From contig NC_079879.1 of assembly GCF_029227915.1 (NCBI RefSeq), positions 15,936,001 through 16,000,000 of the forward strand: a stretch of DNA of 64,000 nucleotides, given 5' to 3'. The stretch is from Hydractinia symbiolongicarpus (taxonomy: Eukaryota > Cnidaria > Hydrozoa > Anthoathecata > Hydractiniidae). Under the pieces are notes generated by a model. It was not told the DNA's origin, made no database searches, and was given only the letters and a program-made list of their open reading frames with translations. The position numbers and the translations under genes are program-made. Positions 14,106-29,400 of this stretch are shown in pieces (the first letter of the stretch is position 1; the number at the start of each line of letters is the position of its first letter).

Positions 14106-14520
14106 CCAATGGTAACCTGCGCAGACAGGTGAAACCACGTGATTTACGTGTGAGGCCTTTATTAGATCGCAAATGGCCATATTACAGCCTTTATAGGACT
14201 GTTTTCTAAGGCAACTTCGCCAATGAAAACAACTTGGGACGTTGTAGCGCATTTACACTGGAAGGAATAGTCCAATGGTAACCTGTACAGTCAAATGGAA
14301 CCACGTGATTTACGTGTGAGGCCTTTATTAGACTGCAAAAGGCCATAATGCAGCCTTTATAGGACTGTGCACGTAGTTAAGAGTGTTCTAAGACAACTTC
14401 GCCAATCAAAACGACTTGGGACGTTGTAGCGCATTGAGACTGGAAGGACTAGGCCAATGGTAACCTGCACAGACAAATGGAACTACGTGATTTACGTGTG
14501 AGGCCTTTATTAGACTGCAA

Positions 14521-17500
14521 AAGGCCATATTACAGCTTTTATAGGACTGTGCAGGTAGTTAAGATTGTTCTAAAGCAACTTTGCCAATAAAAACAACTAG
14601 GGACGTAGTTGGGCATTGAGACTAGAACGATTAGTCCAAAGGTAACCTGCGCACGCAGTTGAAACCACGTGATTTACGTGTGAAGCCTTTATCAGTCTGC
14701 AAAAGGCCATAATACAGCTTTTATAGGACTGTGCACGTAGTTAAGAGTGTTGTAAGGCAACGGCGCTAATGAAAACGACTCTGGACGTTGTAGCGCATTG
14801 AGACTGGAAGGAATAGTCTAATGGTAACCTGCACAGGCAAATGGAACCACGTGATTTATGTGTGAGGTCTTTATTAGACTGTAAAAGGGCATAATACAGC
14901 CTTTATAGGACTGTGGACGTAGTTAAGATTGTTCTAAGGCAACTTCGCCAATGTAAACGACTTGGGACGTTGTGGCGCATTGAGACTGGAAGGACTAGGC
15001 CAATGGTAACCTGCGCAGACAAATGGAACTACGTGATTTACGTGTGAGGCCTTTAATAGACTGCAAAAGGCCATATTACAGCCTTTATAGGACTGTGCAC
15101 GAAGTTAAGAGTGTTCTAAAGCAACTTTGCCGATGAAAACGACTTGGGACGTTGTAGCACATTGAGACTTGAAGGACTAGGCCAATGGTAACCTGCGCAG
15201 ACCGCTGAAACCACGTGATTTACGTGTGAGGCCTTTATTAGACTGCAGAAGGCCATATTACAGCCTTTATAGGACTGTGCACATAGTTAAGAGTGTTGTA
15301 AGGCAACGGCGATAATGAAAACGACTTGGGACGTTGTAGCGCATTGAGACTGGAAGGAATGGTCCAATGGTAGCCTGCACAGGCAGATGGAAGCACGTGA
15401 TTTACGTGTGAGGCCTTTATTAGACTGAAAAAGGCTATATTGCAGCCTTTATAGGACTGTGCACGTAGTTAAGAGTGTTCTAATGCAACTTCGCCAATGA
15501 AAACAACTTGGGACGTTGTAGCGCATTTAGACTGGAAGGAATAGTCCAATGGTAACCTGCACAGGCAAATGGAACCACGTGATTTACGTGTGAGGCCTTT
15601 ATTAGACTGCAAAAGGCCATAATACAACCTTTATAGGACTGTGCACGTAGTTAAGAGTGTTCTAAGGCAACTTTGCCAATGAAAACGACTTGGGACGTTG
15701 TAGCGCATTGAGACTGGAAGGACTAGGCCAATGGTAACCTGTGCATACAAATGGAACTACGTGATTTACGTGTGAGGCCTTTATTATACTGCAAAAGGCC
15801 ATATTACAGACTTTATAGGACTGTGCACGTAGTAAAGAGTGTTCTAAAGCAATTTTTCCAATTAAAACAACTTGGGACGTTGTAGCGCATTGAGACTGGA
15901 ACGATTAATCCAAAGGTAACCTGTGCAGGCAGGTGAAACCACGTGATTTACGAGTGAAGCCTTTATTAGACTGCAAAAGGTCATAATACAGCCTTTATCA
16001 GACTGTGCACGTAGTTAAGAGTGTTGTAAGGCAACGGCGCTAATAAAAACGACTTGGGACGTTGTAGCGCATTGAGACTGGAAGGACTAGGCCAATGGTA
16101 ACCTGCGCAGACCGGTGAAACCACGTGATTTACGTGTGAGGCCTTTATTAGAATGCAAAAGGCCATATTACAGCCTTAGTAGGACTGTGCACATAGTTAA
16201 GAGTGTTGTAAGGCAACGGCGATAATGAAAACGACTTGGGACGTTGTAGCGCATTGAGACTGGAAGGAATAGTCCAATGATAACCTGCACAGGAGAATGG
16301 AACCACGTGATTTCCGTGTAAGGCCTTTATTAGACTGCAAAAGGCCATATTACAGCTTTTATAGGACTGTGCAGGTAGTTAAGAGTGTTCTAAGGCAACT
16401 TCGCCAATGAAAGCGACTTGGGACGTTGTAGCGCATTGACGCTGGAAGGACTAGGCCAATGGTAACCTGCGCAGACAGCTGAAACCACATGATTTACGTG
16501 TGAGGTCTTTATTAGACTGCAAAAGGTCATAATACAGCCTTTATCAGACTGTGCACGAAGTTAAGAGTGTTGTAAGGCAACGGCGCTAATGAAAACGACT
16601 TGGGACGTTGTAGCGCATTGAGACTGGAAGGACTAGGCCAATGGTAACCTGCACAAGCAAATGGAACCACGTGATTTACGTGTGAGGCCTTTATTAGAAT
16701 GCAAAAGGCCATATTACAGCCTTAGTAGGACTGTGCACATAGTTAAGAGTGTTGTAAGGCAACGGCGATAATGAAAACGACTTGGGACGTTGTAGCGCAT
16801 TGAGACTGGAAAGAATAGTCCAATGATAACCTGCACAGGAGAATGGAACCACGTGATTTCCGTGTGAGGCCTTTATTAGACTGCAAAAGGCCATATTACA
16901 GCTTTTATAGGACTGTGCAGGTAGTTAAGATTGTTCTAAAGCAACTTTGCCAATAAAAACAACTAGGGACGTAGTTGCGCATTGAGACTAGAACGATTAG
17001 TCCAAAGGTAACCTGCGCACGCAGTTGAAACCACGTGATTTACGTGTGAAGCCTTTATCAGTCTGCAAAAGGCCATAATACAGCTTTTATAGGACTGTGC
17101 ACGTAGTTAAGAGTGTTGTAAGGCAACGGCGCTAATGAAAACGACTCTGGACGTTGTAGCGCATTGAGACTGGAAGGAATAGTCTAATGGTAACCTGCAC
17201 AGGCAAATGGAACCACGTAATTTATGTGTGAGGTCTTTATTAGACTGTAAAAGGGCATAATACAGCCTTTATAGGACTGTGGACGTAGTTAAGATTGTTC
17301 TAAGGCAACTTCGCCAATGTAAACGACTTGGGACGTTGTGGCGCATTGAGACTGGAAGGACTAGGCCAATGGTAACCTGCGCAGACAAATGGAACTACGT
17401 GATTTACGTGTGAGGCCTTTAATAGACTGCAAAAGGCCATATTACAGCCTTTATAGGACTGTGCACGAAGTTAAGAGTGTTCTAAAGCAACTTTGCCGAT

Positions 17501-19250
17501 GAAAACGACTTGGGACGTTGTAGCACATTGAGACTTGAAGGACTAGGCCAATGGTAACCTGCGCAGACCGCTGAAACCACGTGATTTACGTGTGAGGCCT
17601 TTATTAGACTGCAGAAGGCCATATTACAGCCTTTATAGGACTGTGCACATAGTTAAGAGTGTTGTAAGGCAACGGCGATAATGAAAACGACTTGGGACGT
17701 TGTAGCGCATTGAGACTGGAAGGAATGGTCCAATGGTAGCCTGCACAGGCAGATGGAAGCACGTGATTTACGTGTGAGGCCTTTATTAGACTGAAAAAGG
17801 CTATATTGCAGCCTTTATAGGACTGTGCACGTAGTTAAGAGTGTTCTAATGCAACTTCGCCAATGAAAACAACTTGGGACGTTGTAGCGCATTTAGACTG
17901 GAAGGAATAGTCCAATGGTAACCTGCACAGGCAAATGGAACCACGTGATTTACGTGTGAGGCCTTTATTAGACTGCAAAAGGCCATAATACAACCTTTAT
18001 AGGACTGTGCACGTAGTTAAGAGTGTTCTAAGGCAACTTCGCCAATGAAAACGACTTGGGACGTTGTAGCGCATTGAGACTGGAAGGACTAGGCCAATGG
18101 TAACCTGTGCATACAAATGGAACTACTTGATTAACGTGTGAGGCCTTTATTATACTGCAAAAGGCCATATTACAGATTTTATAGGACTGTGCACGTAGTA
18201 AAGAGTGTTCTAAAGCAATTTTTCCAATTAAAACAACTTGGGACGTTGTAGCGCATTGAGACTGGAACGATTAATCCAAAGGTAACCTGTGCAGGCAGGT
18301 GAAACCACGTGATTTACGAGTGAAGCCTTTATTAGACTGCAAAAGGTCATAATACAGCCTTTATCAGACTGTGCACGTAGTTAAGAGTGTTGTAAGGCAA
18401 CGGCGCTAATAAAAACGACTTGGGACGTTGTAGCGCATTGAGACTGGAAGGACTAGGCCAATGGTAACCTGCGCAGACCGGTGAAACCACGTGATTTACG
18501 TGTGAGGCCTTTATTAGAATGCAAAAGGCCATATTACAGCCTTAGTAGGACTGTGCACATAGTTAAGAGTGTTGTAAGGCAACGGCGATAATGAAAACGA
18601 CTTGGGACGTTGTAGCGCATTGAGCCTGGAAGGAATAGTCCAATGATAACCTGCACAGGAGAATGGAACCACGTGATTTCCGTGTGAGGCCTTTATTAGA
18701 CTGCAAAAGGCCATATTACAGCTTTTATAGGACTGTGCAGGTAGTTAAGAGTGTTCTAAGGCAACTTCGCCAATGAAAGCGACTTGGGACGTTGTAGCGC
18801 ATTGACGCTGGAAGGACTAGGCCAATGGTAACCTGCGCAGACAGCTGAAACCACATGATTTACGTGTGAGGTCTTTATTAGACTGCAAAGGTCATAATAC
18901 AGCCTTTATCAGACTGTGCACGAAGTTAAGAGTGTTGTAAGGCAACGGCGCTAATGAAAACGACTTGGGACGTTGTAGCGCATTGAGACTGGAAGGACTA
19001 GGCCAATGGTAACCTGCACAAGCAAATGGAACCACGTGAGTTACGTGTGAGGCCTTTATTAGACTGCAAAAGGTCATATTACAGCCTTTATAGGACTGTG
19101 CACGTAGTTAAGAGTGCTCTAAGGCAACCTCGCCAATGAAAACGACTTGGGACCTAGTAGCGCATTGAGACTGGAAGGACTAGGCCGATGGTAATCGGCA
19201 CAGACAGGCCAATCCACGTGATTTACGTGTGAGGCTTTTATTAGAATGCA
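14521..19250 (-). repeat. Right-arm higher-order duplication, offset 2366
   Basis: Two consecutive blocks, about 14521-16886 and 16887-19250, repeat the same series of variant monomers with an offset of 2366 bp, exactly 13 monomers. The variant gcaggtagttaagattgtt marks the start of both blocks. Differences are a few single substitutions and a one-base deletion near 18888. Confidence 0.85.
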
Positions 19251-22200
19251 AAAGGCCATATTACAGCCTTTATAGGAATGTGCACGTAGTTAAGAGTGTT
19301 GTAAGGCAACGGCGCTAATGAAAACGACTTGGGACGTTGTAGAGCATTGAGACTGGAATGGCTAAGCCAATGGTAACCTGCGCAGACCGGTGAAATCACT
19401 TGATTTATGTGTGATGCCTTTATTAGACTGCAAAAGGCCATATTACAGCCTTTATAGGACTGTTTTCTAAGGCAACTTCGCCAATGAAAACAACTTGGGA
19501 CGTTGTAGCGCATTTACACTGGAAGGAATAGTCCAATGGTAACCTGTACAGGCAAATGGAACCACGTGATTTACGTGTGAGGCCTTTATTAGACTGCAAA
19601 AGGCCATAATGCAGCCTTTATAGGACTGTGCACGTAGTTAAGAGTGCTGTAAAGCAACTTCTCCAATGAAAACGACTTGGGACGTTGCAGCGCATTGAGA
19701 CTGGAACGATTAGTCCAAAGGTAACCTGCGCAGGCAGGTGAAACCACGTGATTTACGTGTGAGGCCTTTATTAGACTGCAAAAGGCCATATTACAGCCTT
19801 TATAGGACTGTGCACGTAGTTAAGAGTGTTGTAAGGCAACGGCGATAATGAAAACGACTTGGGACGTTGTAGCGCATTGAGACAGGAAGGACTAGGCCAA
19901 TGGTAATCTGCGCAGACAGGTGAAACCACGTGATTTACGTGTGAGACCTTTATTAAACTGCAAAAGGCCATATTACAGCCTTCATAGGACTGTGCACGTA
20001 GTTAAGAGTGCTGTAAAGCAACGGCGCTAATGAAAACAACTTGGGACGTTGTAACGCATTCAGACTGGAACGACTAGTCCAATGGTAACCTGCACAGGCA
20101 GATGGAACCACGTGATTTACGTGTAAAGCCTTTATTAGACTGCAAATGGCCATATTACAGCCTTTATAGGACTGTGCACGTAGTTAAGAGTGCTGTAAAG
20201 CAACGCCACTAATGAAAACGACTTAGGACGTTGTAGCGCTTTGAGGCTGGAAGGACTAGGCCAATGGTAACCTGCGCAGACAGGTGAAACCACGTGATTT
20301 ACGTGTGAGGCCTTTATTAGATCGCAAATGGCCATATTACAGCCTTTATAGGACTGTTTTCTAAGGCAACTTCGCCAATGAAAACAACTTGGGACGTTGT
20401 AGCGCATTTACACTGGAAGGAATAGTCCAATGGTAACCTGTACAGGCAAATGGAACCACGTGATTTACGTGTGAGGCCTTTATTAGACTGCAAAAGGCCA
20501 TAATGCAGCCTTTATAGGACTGTGCACGTAGTTAAGAGTGTTCTAAGACAACTTCGCCAATCAAAACGACTTGGGACGTTGTAGCGCATTGAGACTGGAA
20601 GGACTAGGCCAATGGTAACCTGCGCAGACAAATGGAACTACGTGATTTACGTGTGAGGCCTTTATTAGACTGCAAAAGGCCATATTACAGCTTTTATAGG
20701 ACTGTGCAGGTAGTTAAGATTGTTCTAAAGCAACTTTGCCAATAAAAACAACTAGGGACGTAGTTGCGCATTGAGACTAGAACGATTAGTCCAAAGGTAA
20801 CCTGCGCACGCAGTTGAAACCACGTGATTTACGTGTGAAGCCTTTATCAGTCTGCAAAAGGCCATAATACAGCTTTTATAGGACTGTGCACGTAGTTAAG
20901 AGTGTTGTAAGGCAACGGCGCTAATGAAAACGACTCTGGACGTTGTAGCGCATCGAGACTGGAAGGAATAGTCCAATGGTGACCTGCACAGGAAAATGGA
21001 ACCACGTGATTTACGTGTGAGGCCTTTATTAGACTGCAAAAAGCCATATTACAGCCTTTATAGGACTGTGCACGTAGTTAAGAGTGCTGTAAAGCAACTG
21101 CGCTAATGAAATCAACTTGGGACGTTGTAGCGCATTGAGACTGGAACGACTAGTCCAATGGTAACCAGCACAGGTAGATGGAACCACGTGATTTACGTGT
21201 AAGGCCTTTATTAGACTGCAAATGGCCATATTACCGACTTTATAGGACTGTGCACGTAGTTAAGAGTGTTCTAAGGCAATTCTCCATTGAAAACGACTTG
21301 GGACGTTGCAGTGCATTGAGACTGGAACGATTAGTCCAAAGGTAACCTGCGCAGGCAGGTGAAACCACGTGATTTACGTGTGAGGCCTTTATTAGACTGC
21401 AAAAGGCCATATTACAGCCTTTATAGGACTGTGCACGTAGTTAAGAGTGTTGTAAGGCAACGGCGATAATGAAAACGACTTGGGACGTTGTAGCGCATTG
21501 AGACAGGAAGGACTAGGCCAATGGTAACCTGCGCAGACAGGTGAAACCACGTGATTTACGTGTGAGACCTTTATTAAACTGCAAATAGCCATATTACAGC
21601 CTTTATAGGACTGTGCACGTAGTTAAGAGTGCTGTAAAGCAACGGCGCTAATGAAAACAACTTGGGACGTTGTAACGCATTGAGACTGGAACGACTAGTC
21701 CAATGGTATCCTGCACAGGCAGATGGAATCACGTGATTTACGTGTAAAGCCTTTATTAGACTGCAAATGGCCATATTACAGCATTTATAGGACTGTGCAC
21801 GTAGTTAAGAGTGTTGTAAAGCAACGCCACTAATGAAAACGACTTGGGACGTTGTAGCGCATTGAAGCTGGAAGGACTAGGCCAATGGTAACCTGCGCAG
21901 ACAGGTGAAACCACGTGATTTACGTGTGAGGCCTTTATTAGTCTGCAAAAGGCCATATTACAGCCTTTATAGGACTGTTTTCGAAGGCAACTTCGCCAAT
22001 GAAAACAACTTGGGTCGTTGTAGCGCATTTACACTGGAAGGAATAGTCCAATGGTAACCTGCACAGGCAAATGGAACCACGTGATTTACGTGTGAGGCCT
22101 TTATTAGACTCAAAAACGCCATAATACAGCCTTTATAGGACTGTGCACGTAGTTAAGAGTGTTCTAAGGCAACTTCGCCAATCAAAACGACTTGGGACGT

Positions 22201-22467
22201 TGTAGCGCATTGAGACTGGAAGGACTAGGCCAATGGTAACCTGCGCAGACAAATGGAACTACGTGATTTACGTGTGAGGCCTTTATTAGACTGCAAAAGG
22301 CCATATTACAGCTTTTATAGGACTGTGCACGTTGTTAAGAGTGTTCTAAAGCAACTTTGCCAATGAAAACAACTAGGGACGTAGTAGCGCATTGAGACTG
22401 GAACGATTAGTCCAAAGGTAAACTGCGCACGCAGTTGAAACCACGTGATTTACGTGTGAAGCCTTTA

Positions 22468-25400
22468 TTAGACTGCAAAAGGCCATACTACAGCTTTTAT
22501 AGGACTGTGAACGTAGTTAAGACTGTTGTAACGCAACGGCGCTATTGAAAACGACTTGGGACGTTGTAGCGCATTGAGACTGGAAGGAATAGTCCAATGG
22601 TGACCTGCACAGGAAAATGGAACCACGTGATTTACGTGTGAGGTCTTTATTAGACTGCAAAAAGCCATATTACAGCCTTTATAGGACTGTGCACGTAGTT
22701 AAGAGTGCTCTAAGGCAACCTCGTTAATGAAACGACTTGGGACGTTGTAGCGCATTGAGACTGGAAGGACTAAGCCATTGGTGACCTGCACAGGAAAATG
22801 GAACCACGTGATTTACGTGTGAGGCCTTTATTAGACTGCAAAAGGCCATATTACAGCCTTTATAGGACTGTGCACGTAGTTAAGAGTGCTCTAAGGCAAC
22901 CTCGCCAATGAAACGACTTGGGACGTTGTAGCGCATTGAGAATGGAAGGACTAGGCCAATGGTAACCTGCGCAGACAGGTGAAACCACGTGATTTACGTG
23001 TGAGGCCTTTATTAGACTGCAAAAGGCCATATTACAGCCTTTATAGGACTGTGCACGTAGTTAAGAGTGTTCTAAGGCAACTTCTCCAATGAAAACGACT
23101 TGGAACGTTGCAGTGCATTGAGACTGGAACGATTAGTCCAAAGGTAACCTGCGCAGGCGGGTGAAACCACGTGATTAACGTGTGAAGCCTTTATTAGACT
23201 GCAAAAGGCCATATTACGGCCTTTATAGGACTGTGCACGTAGTTAAGAGTGTTGTAAGGCAACAGCGATAATGAAAACAACTTGGGACGTTGTAGCGCAT
23301 TAAGATAAAAAGGACTAGGCCAATGGTAACCTGCGCAGACAGGTGAAACCACGTGATTTACGTGTGATGCCTTTATTAGACTGCAAAAGGCCATATTACA
23401 GCCATTATAGGACGGTGCACGTAGTTAAGAATGCTGTAAAGCAACAGCGCTAATGAAAACAACTAGGGACGTAGTAGCGCATTGAGACTGGAACGATTAG
23501 TCCAAAGGTAACCTGCGCACGCAGTTGAAACCACGTGATTAACGTGTGAAGCCTTTATTAGACTGCAAAAGGCCATATTACGGCCTTTATAGGACTGTGC
23601 ACGTAGTTAAGACTGTTGTAAGGCAACGGCGGTAATGAAAACGACTTGGGACGTTGTAGCGCATTGAGACTGGAAGGAATAGTCCAATGGTGACCTGCAC
23701 AGGAAAATGGAACCACGTGATTTACGTGTGAGGCCTTTATTAGACTGCAAAAGGCCATATTACAGCCTTTATAGGACTGTGCACGTAGTTAAGAGTGCTC
23801 TAAGGCAACCTCGCCAATGAAACGACTTGGGACGTTGTAGCGCATTGAGAATGGAAGGACTAGGCCAATGGTAACCTGCGCAGACAGGTGAAACCACGTG
23901 ATTTACGTGTGAGGCCTTTATTAGACTGCAAAAGGCCATATTACAGCCTTTATAGGACTGTGCACGTAGTTAAGAGTGTTCTAAGGCAACTTCTCCAATG
24001 AAAACGACTTGGAACGTTGCAGTGCATTGAGACTGGAACGATTAGTCCAAAGGTAACCTGCGCAGGCGGGTGAAACCACGTGATTAACGTGTGAAGCCTT
24101 TATTAGACTGCAAAAGGCCATATTACGGCCTTTATAGGACTGTGCACGTAGTTAAGAGTGTTGTAAGGCAACGGCGATAATGAAAACAACTTGGGACGTT
24201 GTAGCGCATTAAGATAAGAAGGACTAGGCCAATGGTAACCTGCGCAGACAGGTGAAACCACGTGATTTACGTGTGATGCCTTTATTAGACTGCAAAAGGC
24301 CATATTACAGCCATTATAGGACGGTGCACGTAGTTAAGAATGCTGTAAAGCAACAACGCTAATGAAAACAACTAGGGACGTAGTAGCGCATTGAGACTGG
24401 AACGATTAGTCCAAAGGTAACCTGCGCACGCAGTTGAAACCACGTGATTTACGTGTGAAGCCTTTATTAGACTGCAAAAGGCCATACTACAGCTTTTATA
24501 GGACTGTGCACGTAGTTAAGACTGTTGTAAGGCAACGGCGGTAATGAAAACGACTTGGGACGTTGTAGCGCATTGAGACTGGAAGGAATAGTCCAATGGT
24601 GACCTGCACAGGAAAATGGAACCACGTGATTTACGTGTGAGGTCGTTATTAGACTGCAAAAAGCCATATTACAGCCTTTATAGGACTGTGCACGTAGTTA
24701 AGAGTGCTCTAAGGCAACCTCGTTAATGAAACGACTTGGGACGTTGTAGCGCATTGAGACTGGAAGGACTAAGCCATTGGTGACCTGCACAGGAAAATGG
24801 AACCACGTGATTTACGTGTGAGGCCTTTATTAGACTGCAAAAGGCCATATTACAGCCTTTATAGGACTGTGTACGTAGTTAAGAGTGCTCTAAGGCAACC
24901 TCGCCAATGAAACGACTTGGGACGTTGTAGCGCATTGAGAATGGAAGGACTAGGCCAATGGTAACCTGCGCAGACAGGTGAAACCACGTGATTTACGTGT
25001 GAGGCCTTTATTAGACTGCAAAAGGCCATATTACAGCCTTTATAGGACTGTGCACGTAGTTAAGAGTGTTCTAAGGCAACTTCTCCAATGAAAACGACTT
25101 GGAACGTTGCAGTGCATTGAGACTGGAACGATTAGTCCAAAGGTAACCTGCGCAGGCGGGTGAAACCACGTGATTAACGTGTGAAGCCTTTATTAGACTG
25201 CAAAAGGCCATATTACGGCCTTTATAGGACTGTGCACGTAGTTAAGAGTGTTGTAAGGCAACGGCGATAATGAAAACAACTTGGGACGTTGTAGCGCATT
25301 AAGATAAAAAGGACTAGGCCAATGGTAACCTGCGCAGACAGGTGAAACCACGTGATTTACGTGTGATGCCTTTATTAGACTGCAAAAGGCCATATTACAG

Positions 25401-26465
25401 CCATTATAGGACGGTGCACGTAGTTAAGAATGCTGTAAAGCAACAGCGCTAATGAAAACAACTAGGGACGTAGTAGCGCATTGAGACTGGAACGATTAGT
25501 CCAAAGGTAACCTGCACACGCAGTTGAAACCACGTGATTTACGTGTGAAGCCTTTATTAGACTGCAAAAGGCCATACTACAGCTTTTATAGGACTGTGCA
25601 CGTAGTTAAGACTGTTGTAAGGCAACGGCGGTAATGAAAACGACTTGGGACGTTGTAGCGCATTGAGACTGGAAGGAATAGTCCAATGGTGACCTGCACA
25701 GGAAAATGGAACCACGTGATTTACGTGTGAGGCCTTTATTAGACTGCAAAAGGCCATATTACAGCCTTTATAGGACTGTGCACGTAGTTAAGAGTGCTCT
25801 AAGGCAACCTCGCCAATGAAACGACTTGGGACGTTGTAGCGCATTGAGAATGGAAGGACTAGGCCAATGGTAACCTGCGCAGACAGGTGAAACCACGTGA
25901 TTTACGTGTGAGGCCTTTATTAGACTGCAAAAGGCCATATTACAGCCTTTATAGGACTGTGCACGTAGTTAAGAGTGTTCTAAGGCAACTTCTCCAATGA
26001 AAACGACTTGGAACGTTGCAGTGCATTGAGACTGGAACGATTAGTCCAAAGGTAACCTGCGCAGGCGGGTGAAACCACGTGATTAACGTGTGAAGCCTTT
26101 ATTAGACTGCAAAAGGCCATATTACGGCCTTTATAGGACTGTGCACGTAGTTAAGAGTGTTGTAAGGCAACGGCGATAATGAAAACAACTTGGGAGGTTG
26201 TAGCGCATTAAGATAAGAAGGACTAGGCCAATGGTAACCTGCGCAGACAGGTGAAACCACGTGATTTACGTGTGATGCCTTTATTAGACTGCAAAAGGCC
26301 ATATTACAGCCATTATAGGACGGTGCACGTAGTTAAGAATGCTGTAAAGCAACAGCGCTAATGAAAACAACTAGGGACGTAGTAGCGCATTGAGACTGGA
26401 ACGATTAGTCCAAAGGTAACCTGCGCACGCAGTTGAAACCACGTGATTTACGTGTGAAGCCTTTA
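22468..26465 (-). repeat. Right-arm higher-order duplication, offset 1999
   Basis: Monomers at 22468, 23194, 23558 and 24103 recur at 24467, 25193, 25557 and 26102, always 1999 bp further on (11 monomers minus 3 bases). The variant cattaagataaaaaggac in the first and second copies is a convenient marker. Confidence 0.85.
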
Positions 26466-29400
26466 TTAGACTGCAAAAGGCCATACTACAGCTTTTATAG
26501 GACTGTGCACGTAGTTAAGACTGTTGTAAGGCAACGGCGGTAATGAAAACGACTTGGGACGTTGTAGCGCATTGAGACTGGAAGGAATAGTCCAATGGTG
26601 ACCTGCACAGGAAAATGGAACCACGTGATTTACGTGTGAGGACTTTATTAGACTGCAAAAGGCCATACTACAGCTTTTATAGGACTGTGAACGTAGTTAA
26701 GACTGTTGTAAGGCAACGGCGCTAATGAAAACGACTTGGGACGTTGTAGCGCATTGAGACTGGAAGGAATAGTCCAATGGTGACCTGCACAGGAAAATGG
26801 AACCACGTGATTTACGTGTGAGGTCTTTGTTAGACTGCAAAAAGCCATATTACAGCCTTTATAGGACTGTGCACGTAGTTAAGAGTGCTCTAAGGCAACC
26901 TTGTTAATGAAACGACTTGGGACGTTGTAGCGCATTGAGACTGGAAGGACTAGGCCATTGGTGACCTGCACAGGAAAATGGAACCAAATGATTTACGTGT
27001 AAGGTCTTTGTTAGACTGCAAAAAGCCATATTACAGCCTTTATAGGACTGTGCACGTAGTTAAGAGTGCTCTAAGGCAACCTCGTTAATGAAACGACTTG
27101 GGACGTTGTAGCGCATTGAAAATGGAAGGACTAGGCCAATGGTAACCTGCGCAGACAGGTGAAACCACGTGATTTACGTGTGAGGCCTTTATTAGACTGC
27201 AAAAGGCCATATTACAGCCTTTATAGGACTGTGCACGTAGTTAAGAGTGTTCTAAGGCAACTTCTCCAATGAAAACGACTTGGAACGTTGCAGTGCATTG
27301 AGACTGGAGAGATTAGTCCAAAGGTAACCTTTGCAGGCAGGTGAAACCACGTGATTAACGTGTGAAGCCTTTATTAGACTGCAAAAGGCCATATTACGGC
27401 CTTTATAGGACTGTGCACGTAGTTAAGAGTGTTGTAAGGCAACGGCGATAATGAAAACGACTTGGGACGTTGTAGCGCATTGAAACTGTAAGGACTAGGC
27501 CAATGGTAACCTGCGCAGGCAGATGGAACCACGTGATTTACGTGTGATGCCTTTATTAGACTGCAAAAGGCCATATTACAGCCTTTATAGGACTGTGCAC
27601 GTAGTTAAGAATGCTGTAAAGCAACGGCGCTAATGAAAACAACTTGGGACATTGTAACGCAATGAGACTTGAAGGACTAGTCCAATGGTAACCTGCACAG
27701 GCAAATGGAACCACGTGATTTACGTGTGAGGCCTTTATTAGACTCAAAAAGGCCATAATACAGCCTTTATAGGACTGTGCACGTAGTTAAGAGTGTTGTA
27801 AGGCAACGCCACTAATGAAAACGACTTGGGACGTTGTAGCGCATTGAGACTGGAAGGAATAGTCCAATGGTGACCTGCACAGGAAAATGGAACCACGTGA
27901 TTTACGTGTGAGGCTTTTATTAGACTGCAAAAGGCCATATTACAGCCTTTATAGGACTGTGCACGTAGTTAAGAGTGCTCTAAGGCAACCTCGTTAATGA
28001 AACGACTTGGGACGTTATAGCGCATTGAGACTGGAAGGACTAGGCCATTGGTGACCTGCACAGGAAAATGAAACCACGTGATTTACGTGTGAGGCCTTTA
28101 TTAGACTGCAAAAGGCCATATTACAGCCTTTATAGGACTGTGCACGTAGTTAAGAGTGCTCTAAGGCAACCTCGCCAATGAAACGACTTGGGACGTTGTA
28201 GCGCATTGAAAATGGAAGGACTAGGCCAATGGTAACCTGCGCAGACAGGTGAAACCACGTGATTTACGTGTGAGGCCTTTATTAGACTGCAAAAGGCCAT
28301 ATTACAGCCTTTATAGGACTGTGCACGTAGTTAAAAGTGTTCTAAGGCAACTTCTCCAATGAAAACGACTTGGAACGTTGCAGTGCATTGAGACTGGAAC
28401 GATTAGTCCAAAGGTAACCTTCGCAGGCAGGTGAAACCACGTGACTAACGTGTGAAGCCTTTATTAGACTGCAAAAGGCCATATTACGGCCTTTATAGGA
28501 CTGTGCACGTAGTTAAGAGTGTTGTAAGGCAACGGTGATAATGAAAACGACTTGGAACGTTGTAGCGCATTGAAACTGTAAGGACTAGGCCAATGGTAAC
28601 CTGCGCAGACAGGTGAAACCACGTGATTTACGTGTGATGCCTTTATTAGACTGCAAAAGGCCATATTACAGCCTTTATAGGACTGTGCACGTAGTTAAGA
28701 ATGCTGTAAAGCAACGGCGCTAATGAAAACAACTTGGGACGTTGTAACGCAATGAGACTTGAAGGACTAGTCCAATGGTAGCCTGCACAGGCAGATGGAA
28801 CCACGTGATTTACGTGTGAAGCCTTTATTAGACTGCAAAAGGCCATACTACAGCTTTTATAGGACTGTGCACGTAGTTAAGACTGTTGTAAGGCAACGGC
28901 GGTAATGAAAACGACTTGGGACGTTATAGCGCATTGAGACTGGAAGGAATAGCTTATTGGTGACCTGCACAGGAAAATAGAACCACGTGATTTACGTGTG
29001 AGGCCTTTATTAGACTGCAAAAGGCCATATTACAGCCTTTATAGGACTGTGCACGTAGTTAAGAGTGCTCTAAGGCAAACTCGCCAATGAAACGACTTGG
29101 GACGTTGTAGCGCATTGAGACTTAAAGGACTAGGCCAATGGTAACCTGCGCAGACCGGTGAAGCCACGTGATTTACGTGTGAGGCCTTTTTTAGACTACA
29201 AAAGGCCATATTACAGCCTTTGTAAGACTGTGCACATAGTTAAGAGTGTTGTAAGGCAACGGCGATAATGAAAACGACTTGGGACATTGTAGCGCATTGA
29301 GACTGGAAGGAATAGTCCAATGGTGACCTGCACAGGCAAAAGGAACCACGTGATTTACATGTGAGGCCTTTATTAGACTGCAAAAGGCCATATTACAGCC

